Assembly (NCBI GenBank): GCA_034437655.1
Contig: DAOTTU010000063.1
Span: 186,001-250,000 of the forward strand
DNA: 64,000 nucleotides
Source of the DNA: J027 sp034437655
GTDB lineage: Bacteria; Chloroflexota; Anaerolineae; Aggregatilineales; J027
Direction: 5' to 3'
The notes under the pieces were generated by a model. It was not told where the DNA came from. It did no database searches and saw nothing but the letters and a program-made list of their open reading frames with translations. Below are positions 18,086 through 26,573 of this stretch, one piece after another. Both the position numbers and the translations under genes were made by a program. Each line of letters opens with the position of its first letter. Position 1 is the first letter of the stretch.

Positions 18086-19111
18086 ATGAAAACGACATCA
18101 AGCAAAGAAGCGTTATTTGACTTTATTTTTCGGCGTTCGGCTGAAGGTATGTTGTTCCTTGACGCAGCAGGTAACTTCAGTATGGTGAATCCTGCCGCCG
18201 CCGCGATGTTTAATACAACACCTGCGGATATTATAGGACATTCACCAGCCGAAGCCTTCCCACGCAACCCGATTCTGGTGCGCCTATTGCGTCTGGGAGA
18301 GCCAAGCCCTATGACGCTTGATGTGCCCCTACCCCGGGACCGTGTCGCACAGGGAACCGCCGAAAACCTCGATGACCGTAGTGGCCGTGTGGCTGTATTG
18401 CACGACGTCACCGAGCTACGCAACATTGAATCGCGTCGGGGTGAACTCATTCGTACTGTGGCGCATGATTTGCGTAACCCACTCAATGCGTTGGGGGGGT
18501 ATGCTGACCTCATCGGCAAGTTTGGCGTCATCAACGAGCGACAGGATCGGTTTTTGACACGCATCCGCCAGACGTCGAGCAAACTGATTGAAGTTTCTTC
18601 TAGCCTCGTGAATTTAGCGTGGTTTGAAGCTGGTATGCCGATGGACTACCTGCCCTTTGATATGTCGGCATTGGTGCGGGCTGTCGTGCATGAAAAAGAA
18701 GGACTTGCCCAGAGCAAACAAACGCGGCTTGTGATTGCTGTGCAAGACGCCATGCCACGCATTATGGGGCACCCGTCTGCTATTCAACAAGCCATTGCAC
18801 ATCTGGTAGACAACGCCATCCAATACTCGGATGAACATTCCAACGTTGTCATTCACTGCTGGGAACAACGCAACGAGGTCTTTTGCTCTGTTGCGGACCG
18901 GGGCATCGGCATTGCACCCGACGATATTGAACTCATCTGGGACCGATTATGGCGTTCTCCGCGGGTGCAACATATCCCGGGGGGCGGGGTAGGGCTTACC
19001 TATACCAAAATGGTCATTGAGCGGCATGGTGGGCATATCTGGGTCGAAAGTCAACTCGACAAAGGCACTGTCTTCACCTTTTCATTGCCGTTTGTTGAAC
19101 TAACTGAATGA
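18086..19111 (+). CDS. PAS-domain sensor histidine kinase
   Basis: 341 residues, cytoplasmic by sequence. A PAS domain spans about 8-110 ('EGMLFLDAAGNFSMVN'). The dimerisation domain carries phospho-acceptor His127 in 'AHDLRNPLNALGGY'. The HATPase domain has all boxes: N box 'LVDNAIQY', G1 'ADRGIGIAP', G2 'GGGVGLTYTK'. It should autophosphorylate and pass phosphate to a response regulator. None is adjacent; CheY (26043) and the OmpR-like regulator (54533) are candidates. The ATG at 18086 is preferred over a TTG at 18047 as the PAS domain follows directly. The TIR-like gene starts 102 bases downstream on the same strand. Confidence 0.87.
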   Translation: MKTTSSKEALFDFIFRRSAEGMLFLDAAGNFSMVNPAAAAMFNTTPADIIGHSPAEAFPRNPILVRLLRLGEPSPMTLDVPLPRDRVAQGTAENLDDRSGRVAVLHDVTELRNIESRRGELIRTVAHDLRNPLNALGGYADLIGKFGVINERQDRFLTRIRQTSSKLIEVSSSLVNLAWFEAGMPMDYLPFDMSALVRAVVHEKEGLAQSKQTRLVIAVQDAMPRIMGHPSAIQQAIAHLVDNAIQYSDEHSNVVIHCWEQRNEVFCSVADRGIGIAPDDIELIWDRLWRSPRVQHIPGGGVGLTYTKMVIERHGGHIWVESQLDKGTVFTFSLPFVELTE

Positions 19112-19213
19112 CAGTATCACTTGAACACCGCGACAATTCCCCGTTGAATTATTTCGCGCACACGGTACAGTTTAACTTGCTTTGTCATTCTCACCGAACG
19201 TTTGGAATAGCCA

Positions 19214-19729
19214 GTGGATACCGAAGCCGCAACCGCAATATATTTCCATTCTGCTGATACTGACTTTGTTGAGCGCCTTGCCAATGACCTGCGTGACGCG
19301 CATATGGACGTGCAGCTTGTGTCCTCAATGGTCGATAAAGACCCACAAAAAGTTGGTGCAATACTGGATAGGCATGGACATTTGATGATTGTCCTTTCAG
19401 CAACGGCATTAGAGGATGGCTGGTGGGTGCGCCACTTTCGTGCCTTTCAAGAGGCGCAAAAGCCTGTAAGCATTATCCGCGCCGATGGAACCCCGCTACC
19501 TGCTGCTTTGAACGAGATGAACTGGGTAGATTTTGACATTGGTTATCGTGTTGGCTTCAATGGTCTGATGTTGAGCTTGCGTACGCCGACGGTGCCCTCT
19601 GCTGCCATTGATCTGTCATTTGCAGACCCCGCGACAATGCAAGCAATTGAACAACGTATGCAACGCGGCACGCTGGCGGCAATTGGTCTGTACATGCTGG
19701 GGACGATTGTGCTGTTGCTGCTATTATAG
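19214..19729 (+). CDS. membrane-anchored TIR-like domain protein
   Basis: 171 residues. Residues 8-124 fit a TIR_2 fold: box-1-like 'IYFHSADTDFVERLANDL', 'HLMIVLSATALEDGWWVRHF', and 'VDFDIGYRVGFNGLMLSL'. A single C-terminal helix (about 154-171) would anchor it with the TIR domain in the cytoplasm. TIR domains act as NAD-cleaving enzymes or as adaptors. The NADase Glu in 'WC/WVxxE' is replaced: the sequence reads W71-V-R-H-F75, so catalysis is unlikely and an adaptor role is more plausible. The start is GTG at 19214, without a strong ribosome site. It is followed on the same strand by a beta-rich membrane protein gene. The TIR call is by pattern. Confidence 0.65.
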   Translation: MDTEAATAIYFHSADTDFVERLANDLRDAHMDVQLVSSMVDKDPQKVGAILDRHGHLMIVLSATALEDGWWVRHFRAFQEAQKPVSIIRADGTPLPAALNEMNWVDFDIGYRVGFNGLMLSLRTPTVPSAAIDLSFADPATMQAIEQRMQRGTLAAIGLYMLGTIVLLLLL

Positions 19730-19863
19730 TAAAACGCGCTTATCATTATCTGCACGCAACGGTAGCCCCACTCTGCAATAGACATCCTATGCCAGATGCC
19801 AAACCCTGTGTATAGTCAAAGCATAGACACAAGTTGAACCTTCATTCTCCGGAGAAGATACGC

Positions 19864-20874
19864 ATGCGCTGCCTTTCAACTGCTTTGTTTACCATTGTCG
19901 GCTTGCTAATGCTGGCGGCTGGCTTATACCTGCTTTTTATTGTATTCATTGATACGCCAGAAACCCGCGCCGCAACGGTTGGGGGAAGCGCTGCGGCAGC
20001 CGGTGAAGTCGACCCCCCCGACCCAGAAATACGCCAGGCGCAGGCAGAACAGGCGGCTGAGTTAGACGCAACGACCGCCGACGGCCGCAACCCGGTTTTC
20101 AATAATCCGATTCTGTCTAATGAAACTGATATTACCGTACTCAACAATCAGTTGGACGCAGCGACGACCACAGCGCCAGAAACCCGTACCCCGATGGGCG
20201 CTGATAGCGTCAACGGGCAGGGTGGTTTTGGCGGCACATTTGAGCAGCGTGTCGTTGAACTTGAGTGGCCAGAGCAGTTTCGTACGGGGGAAGGTGGCGC
20301 GGTGCGTGTGACGTTGAAACCCCTGCCAGATGGCGGGCTGGAAGTGTCCTCGCCTGAAATTGCGACCAATGCGATTTTTGCTACCCCGATCAGCCTGCAA
20401 AATTGCTATGCCGACTACAACGCCTTTGTCACAGCACAGATTATTGCGCCCGAATTCGACATTGAAACCCCAGACGAAGATCGCAAGCTCCTGCGTGAGG
20501 GTGGTGAGGTGACCTGGCGCTGGACCCTAACACCTGATACAGAAGGTACGTTTGTCATTACCCTTGCACTCCGTATGGACTGGGAAGCCCGCGCGGGTGT
20601 AACCCCTGCATTGAGCATCTGTAATGATCTTGCCGCTCGCACCTATACCTTCTGGGGGCAGTCCGTACAGGTAGAAGTTGTGCGTGTGTTGGGGCTGATT
20701 ACCATCGACCAGGCCAGCCTTGCCGGGACGGTGCTTGCCGTATTAGGCACCGCCAGCCAGATTCCATTTACGCTAGAAATTCTGGGCGTGCTATTTGAAC
20801 GACGGATCAATCGTCGCGCTGATGCACGGCGTAACCGTCGCGCTGCCCGTAATAAACGCCGCAATAAACGCTAG
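19864..20874 (+). CDS. hypothetical two-helix membrane protein with beta-rich outer domain
   Basis: 336 residues, not recognised. An N-terminal helix (about 5-30) is followed by an Ala/Asp/Thr-rich low-complexity region (about 35-125). A beta-rich domain (about 130-285) contains 'VELEWPEQFRTGE' and 'EVTWRWTLTPDTEGTFVITL'. A hydrophobic segment (about 290-312) leads to a very basic tail ('RRINRRADARRNRRAARNKR'). The core would lie outside the membrane and the basic tail inside. CGGAGAAG precedes the ATG at 19864 by six to eight bases, which favours it over an upstream TTG. It follows the TIR-like gene by 134 bases and abuts the convergent acetyltransferase gene. Its role is unknown. Confidence 0.65.
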   Translation: MRCLSTALFTIVGLLMLAAGLYLLFIVFIDTPETRAATVGGSAAAAGEVDPPDPEIRQAQAEQAAELDATTADGRNPVFNNPILSNETDITVLNNQLDAATTTAPETRTPMGADSVNGQGGFGGTFEQRVVELEWPEQFRTGEGGAVRVTLKPLPDGGLEVSSPEIATNAIFATPISLQNCYADYNAFVTAQIIAPEFDIETPDEDRKLLREGGEVTWRWTLTPDTEGTFVITLALRMDWEARAGVTPALSICNDLAARTYTFWGQSVQVEVVRVLGLITIDQASLAGTVLAVLGTASQIPFTLEILGVLFERRINRRADARRNRRAARNKRRNKR

Positions 20875-21993
20875 CTAGAGGTCGCGGGCGTCAATGTAGA
20901 TCGGGGTGCCGCTCCAGTTTGGCATCCAGCCCTGGGCCAATGGCCGAAACATCACCCAGTAGTCTTTCTGGTGCGTGGCTTCATTGAAGACAAAACCGGG
21001 CACCGGGTCTGAACGGTCGATAATCCACGTCAGTTTCGAAACATTGGAGACGATTGCCAGGTCGCGCACATAGTCAAAAACGACCTTTAATAACTCTTTC
21101 TGATAAATGCCGACTTCGTCAAAAATGCGCCAATTGCGGCCGCGTCTGGCAATGTCGGCTTCGTCGGGCCATGGCTCGTCGGCAGAGACTTGCTGATAGA
21201 CGAGGCTCTGGTCAAAAATGCTCATGCTGGCAATGTGCCCATTGTCTTCCAGTATAAATTGCTGAAAGTTGAAGTCAGCCACATACTCAGCCAGATCAGG
21301 TTGATACATGTCGCGATTACCAAACGTTTCTTCAAGCAAATCCTGCATAACAGGATAGTCGTATTGTTCCGGGTCGGCGGGGGGAGGAATAATCAGCGGC
21401 AACGGCGAATAAGTCAGATGTAAAATCATCCGCGCGCGGTGAAAGCCCACCTTTTCTAGCATGGCTAAAGACGCAACGTTGGTTGCCACGACACAAGCAT
21501 ACATCCCATGCACGCCTTCACTGTGCAGAAACTTGATCTTTTCCTCTTGCAGCGCATTCGCGATACCCTGGCGACGATAGCCGGGGTGGACGCGCGTGTC
21601 AAAACTGTAGGCAAGGCGCACCGCGTCATCACCGATACCTGTGTCTTTGATGGCAATTGATGTAACACCGACCGGACGGTTGTCTTTTTCTGCGATAAAC
21701 AGATATGGCGCACGAAACATCATCGCACGGTCAATGAACTGACGGCGAAAATGCACAAATGGTCGGGGTTCGCCGCGTGGTGCAAGGCGTTCGAGTTCCA
21801 TCAAATAGGGGGCATCATCTTCGCGATAGTGACGGATCGTGAGCCCGTTTCCCTTTGAGACAGAGGGAACCAGCCCGGGGTGACGTGGCCAGCCGTTCCC
21901 GTCCATATGGTCGTCAGCGTCGCTTTCATCGTCGTAGCTTTCAGACGAGTCCAGTGCTGCGAAATCATTGGTGGCGCGGTCAGGGTGTGGCAT
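20875..21993 (-). CDS. GNAT-family N-acetyltransferase
   Basis: 372 residues. An acidic tail of about 45 residues precedes the N-acetyltransferase domain. The acetyl-CoA binding motif A is 'TRVHPGYRRQGIANALQEE', followed by 'ATNVASLAMLEKVGFHRAR' (motif B). A second domain of about 150 residues may be a degenerate GNAT copy. The substrate could be a small molecule or a protein amine. The ATG at 21993 has AAGG only two bases upstream, so the true start may be a later Met near residue 30. It ends one base from the convergent gene's stop. Confidence 0.8.
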   Translation of the reverse strand: MPHPDRATNDFAALDSSESYDDESDADDHMDGNGWPRHPGLVPSVSKGNGLTIRHYREDDAPYLMELERLAPRGEPRPFVHFRRQFIDRAMMFRAPYLFIAEKDNRPVGVTSIAIKDTGIGDDAVRLAYSFDTRVHPGYRRQGIANALQEEKIKFLHSEGVHGMYACVVATNVASLAMLEKVGFHRARMILHLTYSPLPLIIPPPADPEQYDYPVMQDLLEETFGNRDMYQPDLAEYVADFNFQQFILEDNGHIASMSIFDQSLVYQQVSADEPWPDEADIARRGRNWRIFDEVGIYQKELLKVVFDYVRDLAIVSNVSKLTWIIDRSDPVPGFVFNEATHQKDYWVMFRPLAQGWMPNWSGTPIYIDARDL

Positions 21994-22078
21994 TACCTTA
22001 CACAGACTATGATTGATGAACCATTAAAATAGAGCGCGATTGTGTGCTGCAAGAACCTGTCGCGCTTAATTCTGTTTC

Positions 22079-22103
22079 TATTCTCAGGGTAGGCCGCTTT
22101 TTG
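22079..22103. repeat. imperfect direct repeat, copy A (downstream of GT1 gene)
   Basis: The segment reads TATTCTCA then GGGTAGGCCGCTTTTTG. It closely resembles 23452-23477 in the same orientation, with small indels. The two copies flank the glycosyltransferase gene. This could be a recombination scar or chance; the rest of the 165-base gap shows no feature I can name. Confidence 0.35.
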
Positions 22104-22158
22104 ATGTGAGGCAAGCGTGGGTAAAAGAACTATAAGCAAAAACAAACGTAATACAAAC

Positions 22159-23388
22159 CTAAAGCAACTCGGCTAACAACTCAGCGGCGCGTGGTGGCCC
22201 GCCCAAATTCGCGAAGGTCATCGCCAAATTTGCCGCTGTTTCGCGCACTTTTTGATCTGTGCCAACGGCACGAATGCCCGGCAGCAGTTGCCCATTGCGG
22301 ACATCATGCGCAGAGAGGTTCAGCCCAACTTTAGCCTGTGAAACGCGCTTTGCTTGCCCGCGTTGGTCGGCCGCATGCGGAACAACAACCTGCGGCAACC
22401 CATGCACAATCGCTGCGTGGGTGGTGCCCATCCCACCATGATGCGCGATAACGTGCAAGCGTGGCATCACATGGTCGAAGTCTACCCAGTTCAGCAGGCG
22501 CGTGCCCCCGGGCAAGGCTGCCTTGAGATCGGCTTTTTGTTCAGCGGAAAGCGGTTGCCGCCCGATGACGACAATTGGTGTCCACCCAATGCGGTCAGCG
22601 GCCTGTGCCGCCCATGCAAAGAACCCTAAGTCACCCGTGAACACACTGCCGAGTGTAATGAGTACCGCTGGTTTGTCTGGTAGCGCCTCAAGCCAGGCGG
22701 GTGGCTCGTCTTGTGGTGGGGTTGGGTACCCGCCGACGAAATGCGTTTGCGGCAGATAACCACCGTCACCGCGATACCAGGCTGGCGAAAAATAGCTGAC
22801 ATGCAGGTGCGGAGATTGTACGGAGGGCGTAGGGCCTGTCGCGAAATTTTCCCCTTGAACGCCGAACGCATCACACAAGCGTTGAATCCGGGCGCGGCTG
22901 TCTTCGGCCAGCGTCTTCTGAACGGTGAAAAACTGCCCTTCGTCCAATTCATGGAGGGCGGGCCACCCACAAACTGCTAGCTTGACCCCCAGCTTTTCAG
23001 CAGCAATAGCGGCGGCACTCAAAAATGGGTCGGTAACTATCACATCTGGTGGACCGATGCGGTCTGCGAGCGCGAGTAAATCACGCACAGCACCGGGAAT
23101 GAGGTCTTCACTCAACCAGGTGTCAAGGGCGCGGCGATAGCGGATGAAAATTGCCTCTTGTGGCGGAATATTGCTGACGTCGGGCTGTGGCGGTGGGGGC
23201 CATAGCCAGCCAGTTTCTTCGATGGGCGCAAACTCAAGCCCCTGTTGGACCAGATACCCACCAATGCGCGGTTGACTGACCCAGATGATGCGATGACCTT
23301 GCTTTTGTAGGGCCTGCGCGGTTTTTAGGTAGCCGCCCCAGTCAAGGTGCCCGAATAGTGGTGCTGAAGCAAACCAGAATGTCGCCAT
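22159..23388 (-). CDS. UDP-glycosyltransferase family protein (GT1-type)
   Basis: 409 residues with a GT-B fold. The N-terminal half begins 'FASAPLFGHLDWGGYLKTA', the usual GH motif at the start. The C-terminal half has 'PAVLITLGSVFTG' and the nucleotide-sugar segment 'HHGGMGTTHAAIVHGLPQVV' with 'PHAADQRGQAKR', as in macrolide and steroid glycosyltransferases. Such enzymes move a sugar from UDP- or dTDP-sugar onto a lipid or natural product. No signal peptide is visible. There is no clear ribosome site before ATG 23388. No biosynthetic cluster is nearby, so the acceptor is unknown. Confidence 0.85.
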   Translation of the reverse strand: MATFWFASAPLFGHLDWGGYLKTAQALQKQGHRIIWVSQPRIGGYLVQQGLEFAPIEETGWLWPPPPQPDVSNIPPQEAIFIRYRRALDTWLSEDLIPGAVRDLLALADRIGPPDVIVTDPFLSAAAIAAEKLGVKLAVCGWPALHELDEGQFFTVQKTLAEDSRARIQRLCDAFGVQGENFATGPTPSVQSPHLHVSYFSPAWYRGDGGYLPQTHFVGGYPTPPQDEPPAWLEALPDKPAVLITLGSVFTGDLGFFAWAAQAADRIGWTPIVVIGRQPLSAEQKADLKAALPGGTRLLNWVDFDHVMPRLHVIAHHGGMGTTHAAIVHGLPQVVVPHAADQRGQAKRVSQAKVGLNLSAHDVRNGQLLPGIRAVGTDQKVRETAANLAMTFANLGGPPRAAELLAELL

Positions 23389-23451
23389 AAAACAAAATGC
23401 TCACTGCCAAATAGAATTCATTTAGCAGCAAGCATAACGCAACCCGGGCAG

Positions 23452-23477
23452 TATTTTCCAGGGATAGGCCGTTTTTG
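23452..23477. repeat. imperfect direct repeat, copy B (upstream of GT1 gene)
   Basis: The segment reads TATTTTCCA then GGGATAGGCCGTTTTTG and matches the segment at 22079-22103 in the same orientation. It lies between the GT1 gene and the small membrane protein gene. Confidence 0.35.
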
Positions 23478-23494
23478 TTTTGGGGGGCAGGGTA

Positions 23495-23743
23495 CTAGAA
23501 CAGCACCGAGAACACGATGCTAATGCCAATCCCGGCGACAAGTGTTTGCATGGCCCGCAGCTTTTCCTGGTCGGTTTCTGCCTGGAAATACCAGATACCG
23601 CCAGCAATTGCGATCAGTCCGCCAATGATTGGTGCTAACCCGAGCAAAATTTTGAATACAAACCAGGCGACCATGGCCGCGAAAACCAGTAACGAGATAC
23701 CGATGAAGAGATTGACAGGGCTGCTTGAATGTTGTGCGGTCAT
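23495..23743 (-). CDS. small membrane protein
   Basis: 82 residues, not recognised. Three hydrophobic stretches (about 11-30, 33-52 and 65-82) suggest three helices, with a short charged loop 'QAETDQEKLRAMQ' before the last. AAGGAG lies seven to eight bases before the ATG, which supports a real gene. It is 85 bases downstream of the signalling genes on the same strand, so it may share their transcript. Confidence 0.65.
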   Translation of the reverse strand: MTAQHSSSPVNLFIGISLLVFAAMVAWFVFKILLGLAPIIGGLIAIAGGIWYFQAETDQEKLRAMQTLVAGIGISIVFSVLF

Positions 23744-23828
23744 GCGAATGCTCCTTGTGGATTAATTCAGGTGTGTTTGACAGTCTATACGTAGCTGGCC
23801 GCACCCGAGTTGCAACACAACGGCTCAA

Positions 23829-24869
23829 TCACGCCGGCAGCCATAATGATAGGACCGTTCGCTGTGGCATTGATTCAACAGAAACATCACCCTGCATTGC
23901 CCGCAACGCTGCACGGCAAAACGGCAAACTAAGCCCAACCATGCTTCGGCTACCAGCTTCGCGCATGTGAGAAGCCAGCGCAGGCTCAAAAAGCTGTTCG
24001 GGCTGATATTTTGGCCCCAGTGGTTGCCCATTGTCGCTAATCTGCACATAACGGCGATTGTCTTCTGAGAAGGGGTGGATGATGATGTCTGTCCCCGGCT
24101 GGCAGAATTTAATTGCGGTGTCCAGTGCTGCGTAAAGCGCTCTGCCAAAAAGAACCTCATCACCATGGGCAGTGATGGCACTGGCGTCTTCATCGACATC
24201 AATCGCAATTGAGATGTTGTTTTCATGTGCAACTTTGCTGGCTTCGTTGGTGATGCGGTCGGTTAATGCCAGCAGATCGAAGTCGTGGTGTTGCGTCTCA
24301 TAGGTGCCATGCAACAACCGCATATAGTCAAGCATGTCAAAGAGCATCGCATGAAGACGCATGTTGCTTCGTAGCACATTTCTGGTAAGTTGTTCAAGCT
24401 CGGTAATGTCGGCGGTGTCTTCACTCAAAATTTCGAGCAATAAATTCAGGCTATACTCAGTGATTCCCAGTGGGCTGTTGAAGTCATGAATCAGCAAGTC
24501 CATGCTCCCTGCCAGCGCACGCGGGAGTTCTTGCGCGAAGCCGCGCACCCGTGCTTGCAGTTCTGCTATAACAAGCGGACGCCGCAACACGTCTGTTGCA
24601 CCATTGGCCAGCACAACCTCGCTTGCTTCCGGGTTGTCAACCAGCACAAGACGCGGCAAAGCCGTTGCCAGCAGTTGTGAATTAATCTTGCCTAGCAGTG
24701 CAGTCGTTGCGTTCAGGTCTGACCCTTCAATAAACAGGACGCTGTAGGGGTGCTTTTCGTGGATAGCGACGATAGCTTCTGGGCTGTCAGCACTCAAAAA
24801 TGAGACCCCTTCAGCCGCCAGTTGGGTTTCAAGCTCGGGTGTGGTGTACAGAATGAGTGTAATCGTCAT
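23829..24869 (-). CDS. hybrid pseudo-receiver / degenerate histidine kinase
   Basis: 346 residues. The N-terminal 110 residues look like a receiver domain, but the phospho-acceptor Asp is replaced by Glu48 ('VLFIEGSD') and the Lys before Pro by Arg97 ('VLRRPL'). The DHp helix keeps His128 ('IHDFNSPLGITEY'). The ATPase domain is weak: the N box reads 'AALDTAIKF' with Thr for Asn, G1 is 'SDNGQPLG', and G2 is 'SRSMVGLSLP'. It may therefore bind partners without catalysis. Its ATG overlaps the stop of the receiver-cyclase gene (ATGA), so the two proteins are made together. The degeneracy is read from motifs and needs a structure-based alignment. Confidence 0.75.
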   Translation of the reverse strand: MTITLILYTTPELETQLAAEGVSFLSADSPEAIVAIHEKHPYSVLFIEGSDLNATTALLGKINSQLLATALPRLVLVDNPEASEVVLANGATDVLRRPLVIAELQARVRGFAQELPRALAGSMDLLIHDFNSPLGITEYSLNLLLEILSEDTADITELEQLTRNVLRSNMRLHAMLFDMLDYMRLLHGTYETQHHDFDLLALTDRITNEASKVAHENNISIAIDVDEDASAITAHGDEVLFGRALYAALDTAIKFCQPGTDIIIHPFSEDNRRYVQISDNGQPLGPKYQPEQLFEPALASHMREAGSRSMVGLSLPFCRAALRAMQGDVSVESMPQRTVLSLWLPA

Positions 24870-25921
24870 TGCGCCAGCGTTTCTTCCAGGATGTTGGTAA
24901 TCGTATAGGTGTGGACTTGTTGTTTGCGCCCTTTGATGCTTCGCAAGCCATCTGAAGTGGCTTCAACACGGGCAGCAATGCGCTGATAGGTGTCTTCGCT
25001 GATGCAGATGATGTTGCCATGACTGATGGACTGTAGGCGTTGGGCCAGGTTCACAGTGTCCCCGATGGCGGTATAGTCCATAACATCAAGGGTGCCGATA
25101 TTGCCAACTACAGCGTTTCCAGTATGAATACCAAAGTTAATATTGAGCTTAAAGCTGCCTGCGAATTTCTGTTGAAAGCTGCTCAGCGCCTGTTGAATAT
25201 GGTAGGCGGTCAATACAGCCCGCATCGGGTGATCATTCAGTTCGACGGGGGCGTTGTAGATCGCCATAATGCCATCTCCGAGGAACTTGTCAACCGTTCC
25301 GCCGAAACGTTTGATGTTTTCGACCATCAGCCCATGATAGCTATTGAGAAGATTCAGTACCTCGCCCGGGTCGGTCCGTTCAGAAAGCGCCGTAAAGCCT
25401 TCCAGGTCCGCAAACAGGACTGTTATCTCGCGGAGTGCCCCACCCAGTTGAGCTGACTCTGGCGATTCCATCAGGGCTTGTACAATATCGGGTGCTACAA
25501 AGCGTTCGAAGATCAGGCGGAGTTGCTGGCGTTGCTTGCGTAGCTCATCAGATTCGGCTTTGGAGCGCAAACGGGCATCCACACGGGCGAGGAGTTCTTT
25601 AGGGCTAAAGGGCTTGCTCACATAATCTTCAGCACCAAGCCCCAGACCTCGCACGCGGCTGTCAATGTCACTTTGCGCGGTGAGCATGATCACCGGAATC
25701 TGGTAGGTTTCAGGGGTTTCTTTGATGATAGCACAGGCCGCGAAACCATCCATTTTAGGCATATTGACATCAAGTATGATGAGGTCTGGCAGATGTTCCT
25801 GCGAAGCTGCGACTGCCTCTACACCGTTCGTGACCATGATAGGTTCATAGCCAGCCGTTATTAATGTCTCATACAGGATATCGCGATTGTCGGGGTGGTC
25901 TTCTGCAACGAGAACCTTCAT
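24866..25921 (-). CDS. response regulator with class III adenylate cyclase output
   Basis: 351 residues. The receiver domain (1-120) is complete: Asp51 in 'IILDVNMPKMDG', Thr81 and Lys103 ('SKPF'). A short helical linker leads to the cyclase homology domain (about 160-320). Metal ligands are Asp172 ('LFADLEGFT') and Asp216 ('FLGDG'). The transition-state pair Asn291/Arg295 is in 'GDTVNLAQR', and purine-selecting residues Lys212 and Thr284 fit ATP. Phosphorylation likely controls cAMP output. AAGGA is six bases before the ATG. It overlaps the degenerate kinase gene by four bases. Confidence 0.88.
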   Translation of the reverse strand: MKVLVAEDHPDNRDILYETLITAGYEPIMVTNGVEAVAASQEHLPDLIILDVNMPKMDGFAACAIIKETPETYQIPVIMLTAQSDIDSRVRGLGLGAEDYVSKPFSPKELLARVDARLRSKAESDELRKQRQQLRLIFERFVAPDIVQALMESPESAQLGGALREITVLFADLEGFTALSERTDPGEVLNLLNSYHGLMVENIKRFGGTVDKFLGDGIMAIYNAPVELNDHPMRAVLTAYHIQQALSSFQQKFAGSFKLNINFGIHTGNAVVGNIGTLDVMDYTAIGDTVNLAQRLQSISHGNIICISEDTYQRIAARVEATSDGLRSIKGRKQQVHTYTITNILEETLAQ

Positions 25922-26042
25922 CAGTCATCCTTTGACTCTAATTTGATTATTCTGATCATACTATGTTAACTGCGTTATCCTGAGCAAGAGAGGATTTATA
26001 GCACGCTGCGCAGTTAAGCAGGGGCTTGTACCCGAGGAAGTT

Positions 26043-26408
26043 TTAGCTCAAATATTGTTGCAGCTTGGTGGCCAGCGCACGTAAATCAATAGGCTTGGTA
26101 ATGTAGTCGTCGCAGCCAGCTTCAATAGCGCGTTCCCGGTCACCGACCATCGCGTGGGCCGTCAGCGCAATAATCGGAATATTTTCAAGCCCACTGGTTT
26201 TCTTGATCTGTCCAGCAGCCGTCCACCCGTCCATCTTTGGGAGCGAAAGATCCATCAAGATTAAGTCGGGAACAAGCTCGCCAGCCATTCTGACCCCTTC
26301 TTCACCGTCCGTCGCGACCTCGACACTATAGTCCAGCGATTCCAGGATATCGGTGATCAAAATACGGTTGTCAGAATTGTCTTCCACGACAAGCACTTTT
26401 TTGCTCAT
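26043..26408 (-). CDS. CheY-like single-domain response regulator
   Basis: 121 residues, a lone receiver domain. The phospho-acceptor is Asp53 in 'LILMDLSLPKMDG', with the acidic pair near residues 10-13, Thr83 ('ALTAHA') and Lys105 ('YITKPID'). It is of the DivK/Spo0F type that acts as a phosphorelay carrier or allosteric regulator. GGAG is about ten bases before the ATG. It is the first gene of the minus-strand signalling block with the receiver-cyclase (121 bases downstream). A promoter is visible just upstream. Confidence 0.87.
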   Translation of the reverse strand: MSKKVLVVEDNSDNRILITDILESLDYSVEVATDGEEGVRMAGELVPDLILMDLSLPKMDGWTAAGQIKKTSGLENIPIIALTAHAMVGDRERAIEAGCDDYITKPIDLRALATKLQQYLS

Positions 26409-26448
26409 AACTTGCTAGCTCCACTTTGACATCGGGTTTTGAGCGCTT

Positions 26449-26477
26449 AGTATAGCATTTTTGGGCGCGCTTGGCAT
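26449..26477 (-). promoter_or_regulatory. sigma-70-type promoter for the CheY-like gene
   Basis: On the minus strand the -35 is ATGCCA (26477-26472), followed by a 17-base spacer and -10 TATACT (26454-26449). The -10 lies 40 bases before the ATG at 26408. Matches to consensus are four and five of six. Confidence 0.45.
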
Positions 26478-26573
26478 ATCCTAATGGAAGCGTTATTGCG
26501 CAGGGTTAGCTCTACCGTTACAATGCCCCGCACAGTTGAGGTATGAGATTAGTTGATAGAAAAGTAGAGGCAA

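Noticed and set aside
26426..26456. Perfect -35 TTGACA facing murE
   Set aside because: The nearest -10 like element (TATAGC) is 19 bases away and only four of six, and the minus-strand promoter uses the same region. It is not strong enough to list.
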